Positions 1 to 8,613 are shown, numbered from the stretch's first letter. The stretch is DNA of 25,413 nt from an uncultured Eubacteriales bacterium (GCA_900544945.1 UQXG01000011.1:1-25413); one strand, 5' to 3'. Notes: generated from the letters alone by a model not told the origin. Translations and numbers: made by a program.

Positions 1-794
<794 letters not shown>

Positions 795-1005
795 TTGTAT
801 CTAAAGCCTTTCGGCCTCAAATCAAACTTTCTGAATAATTTGCTACTAGCATTTATTACTCAAGAATTTTCGTTGGCTGTTTTTTCGCTTACGCTTAAAC
901 AATCCATTAATTGTCCAAGGTGTTAAAAATCGTCTTTACGTTATTCAATTTACAAGGTACAGACGCGTTCAAGCTTCCGGTTTTCCGTTCGCTTCGAACT
1001 GTTTT
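795..1005 (-). promoter_or_regulatory. rRNA operon leader
   Basis: This is about 200 bases of AT-rich, non-coding sequence between the most proximal rRNA promoter and the 16S 5' end. On the minus strand it carries a segment resembling clostridial rRNA spacers (TTGTAAATTGAATAACG). It also has an imperfect boxA-like stretch (TTTTTAACACC) and a small GGCC-GAAA-GGC hairpin just before the 16S gene. A role in antitermination and 5' processing is inferred from position. The boxA match is weak. Confidence 0.5.
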
Positions 1006-1034
1006 AGTTTATCACATCTTTCAAGCTTTGTCAA
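1006..1034 (-). promoter_or_regulatory. rRNA promoter P3 (proximal)
   Basis: On the minus strand, TTGACA (1029-1034) is separated by exactly 17 bases from TAAACT (1006-1011). An A-rich stretch lies upstream of the -35 box and could act as an UP element. The 23 bases that end in the -35 box are also found at P2. Confidence 0.85.
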
Positions 1035-1117
1035 GAACTTTTTTCGTTTCTTTTCGAAGTTTTTCGAGCTGTGAAGGTCGCGCTCCAAGCTCTCGCTCTT
1101 CATCACACAACTTTTTA

Positions 1118-1146
1118 AGTTTACCACATTTGATTCCACTTGTCAA
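1118..1146 (-). promoter_or_regulatory. rRNA promoter P2 (middle)
   Basis: On the minus strand, TTGACA (1141-1146) is followed after 17 bases by TAAACT (1118-1123). The -35 box has an A-rich upstream flank nearly identical to that of P3. The promoter lies 112 bases upstream of P3, which suggests a local duplication. Confidence 0.85.
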
Positions 1147-1219
1147 GAACTTTTTTCGTTTCTCTTCAAATTTCTCTCAAATTTGGCATTATTTAGCTGC
1201 CCTCGCGGACAGCTTGGAT

Positions 1220-1248
1220 ATACTACCACAGCATCCTCCTTTTGTCAA
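1220..1248 (-). promoter_or_regulatory. rRNA promoter P1 (distal)
   Basis: On the minus strand, TTGACA (1243-1248) is followed after 17 bases by TAGTAT (1220-1225). It lies 102 bases upstream of P2 and only 74 bases beyond the end of the CBS-domain gene. The -10 box is less like consensus than the -35 box. Confidence 0.75.
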
Positions 1249-1321
1249 GCGTTTTCTACAAAATTCTTCAATTATTTTTGTGTACTATCCCAGCAGTCAA
1301 TTGCGCGTCATTGGTTCCCTT

Positions 1322-1753
1322 TTACCTCCGCCGGGACAGGCCTTCGCTGATCTCCGTCAGCGCGTCTCCGGCATCCAGGCTGCACTCCGGCTTGACCGCC
1401 AGGTCTCCCAGGCTGAGCATTCCGCACAGCCTGCCGTTTTCCGTCACCGGAAGCCGCCGGATCTGCCGCCTGCCCATAAGCCCGGCGGCCAGCTCCAAAT
1501 CCATGTCCGGCCTTGCCGACACCACAGCGGTGGTCATAATCTCCTCCACCGCCGTGGTACTTGGCGATCGCCCCGCCGCCAGGCATCGGGTCACAATGTC
1601 CCGGTCGGTGACGACTCCGCAGAGCCTGCCGTCGCTGCCGCACACCGGCAGTGCTCCGATGTTCTCCCGTTCCAGCATCCGCGCCGCCACCCATACCGTT
1701 TCCTTGGGGTGAATCCGGACGGCAGGAGCGGTCATGGCATCCCGTATGGTCAT
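1322..1753 (-). CDS. CBS-domain pair protein
   Basis: The product has 143 residues and consists of two tandem CBS motifs, at about residues 5-60 and 72-128. Each has the usual pattern (IGALPVCGSDGRLCGVVTDRDI, then IRRLPVTENGRLCGMLSLGDL, abridged here to the recognisable cores LPV and G(V/M)(V/L)). Such pairs bind adenine nucleotides or SAM in other proteins, but the ligand here is unknown and no effector domain is attached. I chose the ATG at 1753 because AGGAGGG lies six bases upstream; a longer frame to 1777 would start inside a hairpin loop. It lies downstream of asd on the same strand and upstream of the rRNA promoters. Its ribosome binding site is inside the asd terminator stem, so read-through transcripts may be poorly translated. 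Confidence 0.88.
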   Translation of the reverse strand: MTIRDAMTAPAVRIHPKETVWVAARMLERENIGALPVCGSDGRLCGVVTDRDIVTRCLAAGRSPSTTAVEEIMTTAVVSARPDMDLELAAGLMGRRQIRRLPVTENGRLCGMLSLGDLAVKPECSLDAGDALTEISEGLSRRR

Positions 1754-1755
1754 AA

Positions 1756-1797
1756 AAATCCCTCCTGCCGGGAGCATTGCCCGGTCAGGAGGGATTT
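1756..1797 (-). terminator. asd terminator hairpin overlapping the CBS gene ribosome binding site
   Basis: Arms 1786-1797 and 1756-1767 pair over 12 bp. After a one-base bulge at 1785, 1780-1784 pairs with 1768-1772, leaving a seven-base loop. On the minus strand the hairpin runs into a TTTTT tract that ends at the ATG of the CBS-domain gene. The 3' arm includes AGGAGGG, which is the ribosome binding site of that gene. Confidence 0.85.
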
Positions 1798-1813
1798 ATA
1801 CCATTCTATAATA

Positions 1814-2818
1814 TTATTCCTTCACCAGCAGTTCCGCGATCTGGATGGCGTTGGTGGCCGCGCCCTTGCGCACCTGGTCGCCGCAGCACCACAGGCACAG
1901 GCCGTTGTCGAACACCAGGTCGGGGCGAATCCGGCCTACAAAGACAATGTCCTGATCGGAGGTATCCAGGGGCATGGGGAACTTCAGGTTGGGCAGATCG
2001 TCCACCAGCTTCACGCCGGGGGCGTCCTTCAGAACCTGCCGGGCCTCCTCCACGGTAACGTGTCGGTCAAGGTACACGGACACGGAAATGGAGTGGCTGC
2101 GCACCACGGGAACCCGGACGCAGGTGCAGCTGACCTTCAGCTCAGGCAGGTGCATGATCTTCCGACCCTCGTTCTGCATCTTCATTTCCTCGCTGGTGTA
2201 GCCCTCGAACTGCTCACCGCCGATCTGGGGAATCAGGTTATAGGCAATCTGGTAGGAGAATACCTTGGGCTCATAGGTTTTGCCCAGGCGCAGAGCCTCC
2301 ACCTCGTTTTGCAGCTCAATGGGGCCGCCAGCGCCGGCGCCGGACACCGCCTGGTAGGTGGAAGCGGTCATGGCCTGAATGGTGGCAATCTTGTTCAGGG
2401 CATTGACGGCGGTGACGGTGATGATGGTAGAGCAATTGGGATTGGAAATAATGCCCTTGTGCCACTTCACATCCTCAGGATTGATTTCCGGCACAATCAG
2501 AGGCACGTTGGGATCCAGCCGGAAGGCGGAGGAATTGTCCACAAAGACCGCACCGGCCTTCACGATGGCAGGAGCGAACTTCTTGGCAATGTCGTTTTCC
2601 GCCGCGCCCAGCACGATGTCCACGCCCTCAAAAGCGGAATCACAGGCCTCCTGAATGGTCACGTCTTCGCCCTTGAACTTCACGGTCTTGCCGGCGGAAC
2701 GGGCAGAGGCCAGGGGCACCAGCTTCCCCACGGGAAAGTTCCGCTCGGCCAGGATTTTCATCATTTCCTGTCCCACGGCGCCGGTTGCGCCCAGGACGGC
2801 TACGGTATACTGTTTCAT
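1814..2818 (-). CDS. asd: aspartate-semialdehyde dehydrogenase
   Basis: This 334-residue enzyme reduces beta-aspartyl phosphate to aspartate semialdehyde with NADPH in the cytosol, the second step of the aspartate family pathway. The nucleotide-binding motif GATGAVG is at 10-16. The catalytic cysteine is C129 in SNPNCST and the active-site histidine is H242 in VRSHS. The length is normal for the family. The start at 2818 is set by AGGAGG upstream and by the standard N-terminus MKQYTVAVLGATG; the longer frame would run into lysC. It is the third gene of hom-lysC-asd, only 16 bases after the lysC stop, and a strong terminator follows it. Confidence 0.97.
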   Translation of the reverse strand: MKQYTVAVLGATGAVGQEMMKILAERNFPVGKLVPLASARSAGKTVKFKGEDVTIQEACDSAFEGVDIVLGAAENDIAKKFAPAIVKAGAVFVDNSSAFRLDPNVPLIVPEINPEDVKWHKGIISNPNCSTIITVTAVNALNKIATIQAMTASTYQAVSGAGAGGPIELQNEVEALRLGKTYEPKVFSYQIAYNLIPQIGGEQFEGYTSEEMKMQNEGRKIMHLPELKVSCTCVRVPVVRSHSISVSVYLDRHVTVEEARQVLKDAPGVKLVDDLPNLKFPMPLDTSDQDIVFVGRIRPDLVFDNGLCLWCCGDQVRKGAATNAIQIAELLVKE

Positions 2819-2834
2819 ATTCCCTTTCCTCCTG

Positions 2835-4154
2835 TTACTTGGTAATAAAGCTGTTGTACAGAACCCGGATGGCTTCCTTGAAATCCTTGTTGTCCACACC
2901 GAAGATAATGTTCAGCTCGTCCGGGCCCTGGTTGATCATGCGGATATTGATGCCGCTTTCGCCCAGGGCGGCGAAAATCTTGCCGGAAATACCGGGGCGG
3001 AAGGCCATCTTCCGGCCTACGGCGGCAACCACGGCAATGTGGTGGTGCACGTCCAGGGTATCCGGCTGAGCCTCTTTCTTGATCTCAGCCATGATGGTGT
3101 AAAGGTCTTTTTCGATGGCCCAGGTGGGCAGCACCACGGACACGTTGTCAATGCCGTTGGGCACATAGTCCACGGAAATGCCGTGCCGCTCCAGCACGGT
3201 GAGCACCTTGCGCAGAACGCCAACCTGGTTGCTCATGCCCCGCTTGCTCAGGGAGATGATGGAAAAGTCCTTCTTGCCGGTGATGCCGGTAATGAACCGC
3301 TCCGGGTCATGATCTCCGGGGAAGGACTCCTGAATCATGGTGCCGGGAGCCTCGGGCTCGTTGGTATTGCGGATGTTCACGGGAATGTTCTTCTCCCGGA
3401 CAGGGAAAATGGAGTCCTCGTGGAGCACCTGGGCGCCGGAATAGCTCAGCTCCCGAAGCTCGTCGTAAGTCACCTCAGGGATGGCCTGGGGATCGTCCAC
3501 GATCCGGGGGTCGGCCATGAGAATGCCGGAAACGTCCGTCCAGTTCTCATACACGTCCGCGTCCAATGCCGCGGCGGCCAGAGCGCCGGTAATGTCGCTG
3601 CCGCCCCGGGAGAAGGTGTGGATGGTGCCGTCGGGCATGGTGCCGTAGAAGCCGGGAATCACCGCGCCGTAGCCCACCAGCACCTGGCTGTTCAGCGCCT
3701 GATAGGACTCCTCCTCGTTGACGGTGCCGTCCATGTTGAACTTCACCCAGTCCGCGGCGTCCACGAACTGGAAGCCCAGGTATGCCGCCATCAGCTTGGC
3801 GGAAAAATACTCGCCCCGGCTGACCAGCTCCTCCTGGGAGATGGCTTTGGAATCAATGCGTTTTTTCAGCTCCGCCAGCTCGACCTCAATGGGCAGGTCA
3901 AGGCCCAGGTCGTCCCGGATGTCAATGTACCGGTTGGCAATGAGATCAAAAATGGGAGAGCAGTCCACGCCGTACTGAATGTGGGCGTAGCACAGATACA
4001 GAAGGTCCGTCAGCTTGTGATCCTTGCTGAATCGCTTGCCGGCGGCGGAAACAATCACCACCCGCCGGTCAGGATCGGCCATGAGGATGTCCCGCACCTT
4101 CCGGTACTGGCCCGCGTCCGCCATGGAGCTGCCGCCGAATTTTACTACTTTCAT
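2835..4154 (-). CDS. lysC: aspartate kinase (monofunctional, ACT-containing)
   Basis: The 439-residue product phosphorylates aspartate, the entry step to lysine, threonine and methionine. The kinase domain has KFGGSS at 5-10, SRGEYFSA at 112-119 and a later RGGSDITG motif, typical of amino-acid kinases. The C-terminal third, from about residue 300, reads as paired ACT domains (VGVLRKVLTVLERHGISVD and ISGKIFAALGESGINIRMI, the second being the classic allosteric face). Feedback control by lysine or threonine is therefore likely, but the effector cannot be told by eye. The single-subunit form with no internal beta start resembles the AK III/YclM group. The start at 4154 has GAGAGGAAAG upstream. 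It lies between hom and asd with gaps of 25 and 16 bases. Confidence 0.96.
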   Translation of the reverse strand: MKVVKFGGSSMADAGQYRKVRDILMADPDRRVVIVSAAGKRFSKDHKLTDLLYLCYAHIQYGVDCSPIFDLIANRYIDIRDDLGLDLPIEVELAELKKRIDSKAISQEELVSRGEYFSAKLMAAYLGFQFVDAADWVKFNMDGTVNEEESYQALNSQVLVGYGAVIPGFYGTMPDGTIHTFSRGGSDITGALAAAALDADVYENWTDVSGILMADPRIVDDPQAIPEVTYDELRELSYSGAQVLHEDSIFPVREKNIPVNIRNTNEPEAPGTMIQESFPGDHDPERFITGITGKKDFSIISLSKRGMSNQVGVLRKVLTVLERHGISVDYVPNGIDNVSVVLPTWAIEKDLYTIMAEIKKEAQPDTLDVHHHIAVVAAVGRKMAFRPGISGKIFAALGESGINIRMINQGPDELNIIFGVDNKDFKEAIRVLYNSFITK

Positions 4155-4179
4155 TTGGTCTTTCCTCTCTGATTCGGAA

Positions 4180-5289
4180 TTATGCCCGGATTTCCGCGAT
4201 AAAGGCATCGGGATTTTCCTTCAGCCAGCCGTGGATTTCGCCCACCGCCACAGGAGCGGTGATGACGGCGTCGCCCCAGGTTTCCTCCACGGCACCCTTC
4301 CAGTCTCCCCGGACGTAGAACCGGAGCAGACCGGTGTTGTCGGCCTTGACGGTCTCGCCATAGGGGGCGTAGAAGCCCCGGCCGTTCCGCACATCCACCA
4401 GATCCTCCACCACATTATATGCGGTGGGGTATCTGCCCGCGCCCTGGCCGTAGAAGCTCATCCGGTCGGAGGTGTCGCCCCGGAAGGTGATCAGGTTGTA
4501 GTTCATGGGCACGGCAGCCTCCAGCTCCCCGGCCTTCACCAGGGTGGGGTGCACATAGACACTGTAGCCCCCCGCCACCCGCTTGCCGGTGGAGATCAGC
4601 TTGCACACCAGGCCATGGGCCTTGAAGTTCTCCACATCGGAAGCGGTAATGTTCCGGATGCCCGCCACGGGAACGGTGGTCTTGTCCAGGCTCACGCCGA
4701 AGGCGATGTTGGAGGACAGAATCACCTTGTGCCAGGTGTCGATGCCGTCCACGTCGGTGGAGGGGTTGGCCTCGGCGTAGCCCAGGGACTGAGCCTGCTT
4801 CAGCGCCTCGTCATAGCCCAGACCGTTTCGGGTCATGTTGTCGAGAATATAGTTGCAGGTGCCGTTCATGATGCCGCCCACCTCCGCGATGGTCTGCACC
4901 CGGCGGGCACGCTCCAGCTCGCTGAGCCAGCCGATGCCGCCGCCCACGGCAGCGGTGCACCGGAAGAACACGCCCTTCTCCTTCACAAGAGGCAGCAGCT
5001 CATCGTAGAAGGTGCAAACCAGGGCCTTATTGGAGGTAACCACGTTCTTGCCCGCTTCAATGGCGGCCTTCACGAAGTCGAAGGCCGGATGCAGACCGCC
5101 CATGGCCTCCACCACGGTGTCGATGGTCTCGTCCTCGGTGATGGCCCGGATGTCCCGCACCGCCTGGGCGTCGGGCAGCTGAATGTCCTCCAGGCAGAGA
5201 ACCTTCTTCACCTGCATATCCGCGCGCTTTTCCGTAATCTCATAAACGCCCCGGCCGACCACGCCGAAGCCGAGCAAACCGATATTCAT
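4180..5289 (-). CDS. hom: homoserine dehydrogenase, short form
   Basis: The 369-residue enzyme reduces aspartate semialdehyde to homoserine. It has the Rossmann motif GFGVVGRG at 7-14, AVGGGIG at 114-120, the substrate region YAEANPSTDVDG from 171 and the probable catalytic lysine K188. Many Firmicute forms are 410-435 residues long with a full C-terminal ACT domain. Here only about 45 residues follow LLRFYVRGDW, so the ACT domain is cut short or absent and allosteric control may differ. It is the first gene of hom-lysC-asd. GGAAGG lies upstream of the ATG at 5289. The gene is transcribed away from thrC. Confidence 0.95.
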   Translation of the reverse strand: MNIGLLGFGVVGRGVYEITEKRADMQVKKVLCLEDIQLPDAQAVRDIRAITEDETIDTVVEAMGGLHPAFDFVKAAIEAGKNVVTSNKALVCTFYDELLPLVKEKGVFFRCTAAVGGGIGWLSELERARRVQTIAEVGGIMNGTCNYILDNMTRNGLGYDEALKQAQSLGYAEANPSTDVDGIDTWHKVILSSNIAFGVSLDKTTVPVAGIRNITASDVENFKAHGLVCKLISTGKRVAGGYSVYVHPTLVKAGELEAAVPMNYNLITFRGDTSDRMSFYGQGAGRYPTAYNVVEDLVDVRNGRGFYAPYGETVKADNTGLLRFYVRGDWKGAVEETWGDAVITAPVAVGEIHGWLKENPDAFIAEIRA

Positions 5290-5359
5290 AAATAATACCT
5301 TCCTTTTTTCAGGTAATTCGGCAGGATGCGCAAAGAAGCTGTACCCATGCCGAAAACAC

Positions 5360-5388
5360 TTGCTTTTTTACGAAAAACAGTATATCAT
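5360..5388 (+). promoter_or_regulatory. candidate promoter for thrC-thrB
   Basis: On the plus strand, TTGCTT (5360-5365) lies 17 bases from TATCAT (5383-5388), giving a leader of about 135 bases. The 10-base arm TTGCTTTTTT (5360-5369) is perfectly repeated in inverse at 5398-5407, so each arm supplies the -35 box for one direction. The two promoters share the centre and should exclude each other. Confidence 0.5.
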
Positions 5389-5407
5389 ATACCTATCAAA
5401 AAAGCAA
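5379..5407 (-). promoter_or_regulatory. candidate promoter for hom-lysC-asd
   Basis: On the minus strand, TTGCTT (5402-5407) lies 17 bases from TATACT (5379-5384). The -10 box is good and the -35 box is weak. Transcription would begin near 5372, giving a leader of about 80 bases before hom. The promoter is interlocked with the plus-strand thrC promoter. Confidence 0.6.
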
Positions 5408-5473
5408 CTGCATCAAAAAGCCAAGGTTTTTGTTTGATTTTCTCGGTTTTTGTGCAATTAGCAACAATGAATT

Positions 5474-5503
5474 GGGCACTTCCCCCAAGCCCGGAACGTG
5501 CCC
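5474..5503 (+). promoter_or_regulatory. leader hairpin before thrC
   Basis: GGGCAC (5474-5479) and GTGCCC (5498-5503) can pair around an 18-base C-rich loop, 17 bases before the thrC ribosome binding site. It has no U-tract, T-box motif or recognisable riboswitch core. Its role is unknown and it may be incidental. Confidence 0.3.
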
Positions 5504-5530
5504 GGCCTATGTATCCTAGGAGGTAAGCCA

Positions 5531-6976
5531 ATGCGGTATCATTCTACCCGAAACGAAAGTGTCTTTGTTGACAGCGCCCAGGCCGTCCTGGAGGGACTGG
5601 CTCCCGACGGCGGTCTGTATATGCCCGAAGGTCTGCCTGCCTTTGATTGGCAGGAATGCCTGAAGGGCAGCTCCATCCAGATGTCCACCCAAATTCTCTC
5701 CGCTCTGCTGCCGGATATCCCCGATATGCCGGAGCTGGTGCGCCGAGCCTACACCGGAAAATTCGAGACGGAAGACCTGACTCCCACCGTGCCTGTGGGC
5801 AGTTTCTCCATGTTGGAGCTGTTCCGGGGTCCCACCTCCGCCTTTAAGGATGTGGCGCTTTCCATGCTGCCCCAGCTGCTCACCGCCGCCAAGGCCGTCA
5901 AGGGTCAGAAAAAGGACATTCTGATTCTCACCGCCACCTCCGGCGACACCGGCAAGGCCGCTCTGGAGGGCTTCCGGGATGTGCCCGGCATCCGCATCTG
6001 CGTGTTCTATCCCGACGGCGGCGTATCCCAGGTTCAGCGGGCACAGATGGTAACCCAGGAAGGCGAGAACGTTGCTGTCTGCGCCGTCCGGGGCAACTTT
6101 GACGATGCCCAGACCGGGGTGAAGAACATCTTCGCCGCCTGCCAGGGGCGTGACCTGCCCGTGGCTCTGTCCAGCGCCAACTCCATCAACATCGGCCGGC
6201 TGGCTCCCCAGATCATGTACTATTTCCGAGCCTACCGGGATTTGCTGGACGCGGGGAAAATCCGTCTGGGTGACGAGGTGAACTTCTCCGTTCCCACCGG
6301 CAACTTCGGCGACATTCTGGCGGGATACCTGGCAAAGCGGCTGGGTCTGCCTGTGGGCGCCCTCATCTGCGCCTCCAATGCCAACAATGTGCTCACGGAC
6401 TTCATCCGCACCGGCACCTATGACCGCCGCCGTCCCCTGCTCAAGACCACCTCCCCCTCCATGGACATTCTGGTGTCCTCCAACCTGGAGCGGCTGCTGT
6501 ATCTGCTCAGCGGGGACACGAAGCTGGTAGCCGGGCTTATGCAGGCGCTGAACACCCAGGGCGTTTACACCGTCCCCGCCCAGCTGCTGGAAAAGATTCA
6601 GTCTCAGTTCTGGGCCGCCTGCTGCGACGATGCCAGAGCCGCCGAGATCATCGGCCGTGTTTATAAAGAGGACGGGTATCTGTGCGATCCTCACACCGCT
6701 TCCGGCTGGGCTGCCGCCGAGGATTACGTCGCCGAAACCGGCGATAACCGGCCTATGGTGGTGCTGTCCACCGCTTCCCCCTACAAGTTCCCCGCGGCGG
6801 TGCTCACCGCCATCGGCGGCGACACCTCCGGCGACGAGTTCACCCAGATGGCTCGGCTCAGCCGGATTACCGGCGTGCCCGTGCCCAAGAATCTGGCATC
6901 CTTACAGGGCAAGCCCGAAACGCACACCCAGGTCATCGACAAGGACAAAATGCTGAGTTTTGTCCTGAGCCTGTAA
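5531..6976 (+). CDS. thrC: threonine synthase
   Basis: The 481-residue PLP enzyme turns O-phosphohomoserine into threonine. The PLP-binding lysine is K106 in GPTSAFKDVAL. The N-terminus MRYHSTRN, followed by DGGLYMPEGLP, is typical of the long (E. coli/yeast-like) class of threonine synthases, and the length fits that class. The start at 5531 is chosen because AGGAGGT sits eight bases upstream; the in-frame ATG at 5498 would place that site inside the gene. thrB follows after 11 bases, so the two are co-transcribed. The pair is divergent from hom. Confidence 0.97.
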   Translation: MRYHSTRNESVFVDSAQAVLEGLAPDGGLYMPEGLPAFDWQECLKGSSIQMSTQILSALLPDIPDMPELVRRAYTGKFETEDLTPTVPVGSFSMLELFRGPTSAFKDVALSMLPQLLTAAKAVKGQKKDILILTATSGDTGKAALEGFRDVPGIRICVFYPDGGVSQVQRAQMVTQEGENVAVCAVRGNFDDAQTGVKNIFAACQGRDLPVALSSANSINIGRLAPQIMYYFRAYRDLLDAGKIRLGDEVNFSVPTGNFGDILAGYLAKRLGLPVGALICASNANNVLTDFIRTGTYDRRRPLLKTTSPSMDILVSSNLERLLYLLSGDTKLVAGLMQALNTQGVYTVPAQLLEKIQSQFWAACCDDARAAEIIGRVYKEDGYLCDPHTASGWAAAEDYVAETGDNRPMVVLSTASPYKFPAAVLTAIGGDTSGDEFTQMARLSRITGVPVPKNLASLQGKPETHTQVIDKDKMLSFVLSL

Positions 6977-6987
6977 GGGAGAACGCC

Positions 6988-7878
6988 ATGAAACAAGTTA
7001 CCATCCGCGTCCCCGCTACCACCGCCAACCTGGGGCCGGGCTTCGATGCCTTCGGCTGCGCCCTGAGCCTGTACACCGACGTGACCTTTGAGGAAACCGA
7101 GGAAGGTCTGGAAATCACCGGCTGCGACGAGGCCTACACCGGCCCGGACAATCTGGCCTACACCGCCTACTGCGCCGTGCTGAATACCCTCAGCGAAGAG
7201 GTGCGGGGAGTCAAAATTCATATCGATGCCCACATTCCCATTTGCCGGGGGCTTGGCTCCTCCGCCGCTCTGCTGGTGGCCGGTGCCATGGGAGCCAACG
7301 TGCTCCATGGCAGCAGACTGTCCACTCAGGGCCTTCTCAACATCACCAACGCCATGGAGGGTCACCCGGACAACCTGGCTCCTGCCTTTTACGGCGGCCT
7401 CACTGCCTCCATGGTAGACGGGGGTCTGCCGGTGTGCGTCAGCTTTCCCCTGCATCCGGGCTGGGAGTTCCTGGCGCTGGTGCCGGAATTCAGCCTGTCC
7501 ACCTCCCTGGCCCGTTCAGTGCTGCCGGAGCAGGTAAACCGGGCGGACGCCATCTATAATATCTCCCACGGCGCTCTGGTGCTCAAGGCCTTGGAGTTGG
7601 GAGACGAGAAGCTTCTGCGCACCGCTATGCAGGACAGGCTTCACCAGAAGTACCGGAAGAGCCTGATTCCCGACTACGAGAAAATCGAGGCTCTGGTTCG
7701 CACCATCGGCGCGGGCTTCTGCCTGTCCGGCGCGGGCCCCACCCTGCTGTGCGTCACCCGGAATCCGGGTTTGCAGGAAAAGCTGGAAAAGAAGCTGGAT
7801 TCCATCACCGAGCACAACTGGCAGATGCTGCCGCTGCATGTGGAATTCCAGGGTGCCCACGTTCTCAGCGAGGAATAA
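6988..7878 (+). CDS. thrB: homoserine kinase
   Basis: This 296-residue GHMP-family kinase phosphorylates homoserine to feed threonine synthase. It begins with the diagnostic PATTANLGPGFDAFG (9-23). The ATP-binding motif PICRGLGSSAALLVAG is at 85-100 and the C-terminal GAGFCLSGAGPTLLCVT is conserved in the family. The length is standard. A GGGAG site precedes the ATG. It is the last gene of thrC-thrB, and two hairpins follow the stop codon. Confidence 0.97.
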   Translation: MKQVTIRVPATTANLGPGFDAFGCALSLYTDVTFEETEEGLEITGCDEAYTGPDNLAYTAYCAVLNTLSEEVRGVKIHIDAHIPICRGLGSSAALLVAGAMGANVLHGSRLSTQGLLNITNAMEGHPDNLAPAFYGGLTASMVDGGLPVCVSFPLHPGWEFLALVPEFSLSTSLARSVLPEQVNRADAIYNISHGALVLKALELGDEKLLRTAMQDRLHQKYRKSLIPDYEKIEALVRTIGAGFCLSGAGPTLLCVTRNPGLQEKLEKKLDSITEHNWQMLPLHVEFQGAHVLSEE

Positions 7879-7895
7879 CCCCATATAGCAAGTGC

Positions 7896-7914
7896 GGGCG
7901 GCCAATGGCCGCCC
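7896..7914 (+). terminator. hairpin after thrB
   Basis: GGGCGGCC (7896-7903) pairs with GGCCGCCC (7907-7914) over 8 bp around an AAT loop. The following sequence is pyrimidine-rich (ctactttctctttt), so it could terminate thrC-thrB. Similar GC hairpins occur as dispersed repeats in related genomes, so it may be a repeat element instead. Confidence 0.6.
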
Positions 7915-7943
7915 CTACTTTCTCTTTTGCAAAATGTAGAATT

Positions 7944-7976
7944 AAGACCCGCCGCAAGTATCTTGCGGCGGGTCTT
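7944..7976. terminator. bidirectional terminator between thrB and thiT
   Basis: A perfect 15-bp stem (7944-7958 with 7962-7976) and a three-base loop lie between the convergent genes thrB and thiT, only nine bases beyond the thiT stop codon. The plus strand continues in a short T-rich run, and the minus side is less T-rich. It probably serves both transcripts. Confidence 0.75.
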
Positions 7977-7984
7977 TCCGATTT

Positions 7985-8536
7985 TTACTTCAGGTCTTCG
8001 CCGGTGACGTACTTCTTGGCAGGGGTCTTCATCAGGATGACACCCACCAGCAGGATTACCAGCATATCCGGCAGCATGTAGGCAGCGTTGTACAGAGCGG
8101 AGTAAATCCAGGGGGTGGTCATGGTCATGTTGAAGAAGGTCTCAGGCATGTACTCGGCCCAGATGGTAGCGCCGACCACATAGTGCACCAGGAACCGGGC
8201 CACGCAGGCCACCACGGTTGCGGGGACGAACTTGCCCTTAAAGAGGCCGGCCAGACCCAGCACGGTATAGGCCACGATGAAGTCTCCGAGAATGCTCTGC
8301 CAGCCGATGGCGATGCCGCCCTCAAACAGGGTCTGGAACACGGCGTGGGCAAAGGCCGCCGCCATGCCAGGGCCAAAGCCCCAGCGGACACAGTACAGGA
8401 TCACGGGCAGCATGGCCAGATCCACGGAGCCGCCCCAGGGCATTTTGTACAGGGGCAGGAAGCTCAGGATTTCCGCCAGAGCGATGCACAGCGCACCTTC
8501 GGTGAGCATACGCACCTTGCGATGGGAATTGTTCAT
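7985..8536 (-). CDS. thiT: ECF thiamine transporter S component
   Basis: The product has 183 residues and about six membrane segments. It resembles the ThiT/YuaJ substrate-binding component, which captures thiamine at the membrane and needs the shared ECF module (EcfA, EcfA', EcfT), encoded elsewhere. The N-terminal MLTEGALCIALAEILSFLP and the MPWGGSVDLAMLPV loop are typical of ThiT, and a tryptophan in that loop lines the thiamine site in the family. GGAGGT precedes the ATG at 8536. The TPP riboswitch directly upstream independently supports thiamine as the substrate. The gene appears to be transcribed alone. Confidence 0.95.
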   Translation of the reverse strand: MNNSHRKVRMLTEGALCIALAEILSFLPLYKMPWGGSVDLAMLPVILYCVRWGFGPGMAAAFAHAVFQTLFEGGIAIGWQSILGDFIVAYTVLGLAGLFKGKFVPATVVACVARFLVHYVVGATIWAEYMPETFFNMTMTTPWIYSALYNAAYMLPDMLVILLVGVILMKTPAKKYVTGEDLK

Positions 8537-8550
8537 AGAGAATACCTCCG

Positions 8551-8596
8551 AAAAAAATAGAATCGCACTGCAAACCCGTCCAGGTGCAATGCGATT
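8551..8596 (-). terminator. riboswitch-controlled terminator before thiT
   Basis: On the minus strand, 8585-8596 pairs with 8561-8572 over 12 bp with one G-U pair. A tract ending in TATTTTTTT (8551-8559) follows. It sits between the TPP aptamer and the thiT ribosome binding site, so it is the likely off-state expression platform when thiamine pyrophosphate is bound. Confidence 0.85.
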
Positions 8597-8613
8597 ACCA
8601 CAGGTGGTATTCT

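Noticed and set aside
795..1321. tRNA gene or protein gene between the CBS gene and the 16S gene
   Set aside because: There is no cloverleaf or CCA end, and the only long plus-strand frame runs over promoter and antisense sequence. The region is explained by rRNA promoters and leader.
911..4172. Long plus-strand frames antisense to the CBS, asd and lysC genes
   Set aside because: They are shadows caused by GC-rich codon bias. Their His/Gly/Val-rich products match no fold, whereas the minus-strand genes have complete catalytic motifs.
5290..5530. Lysine riboswitch or T-box leader for the threonine genes
   Set aside because: I looked for the T-box core and the lysine aptamer motifs on both strands and found neither. 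The leaders are also too short for both.
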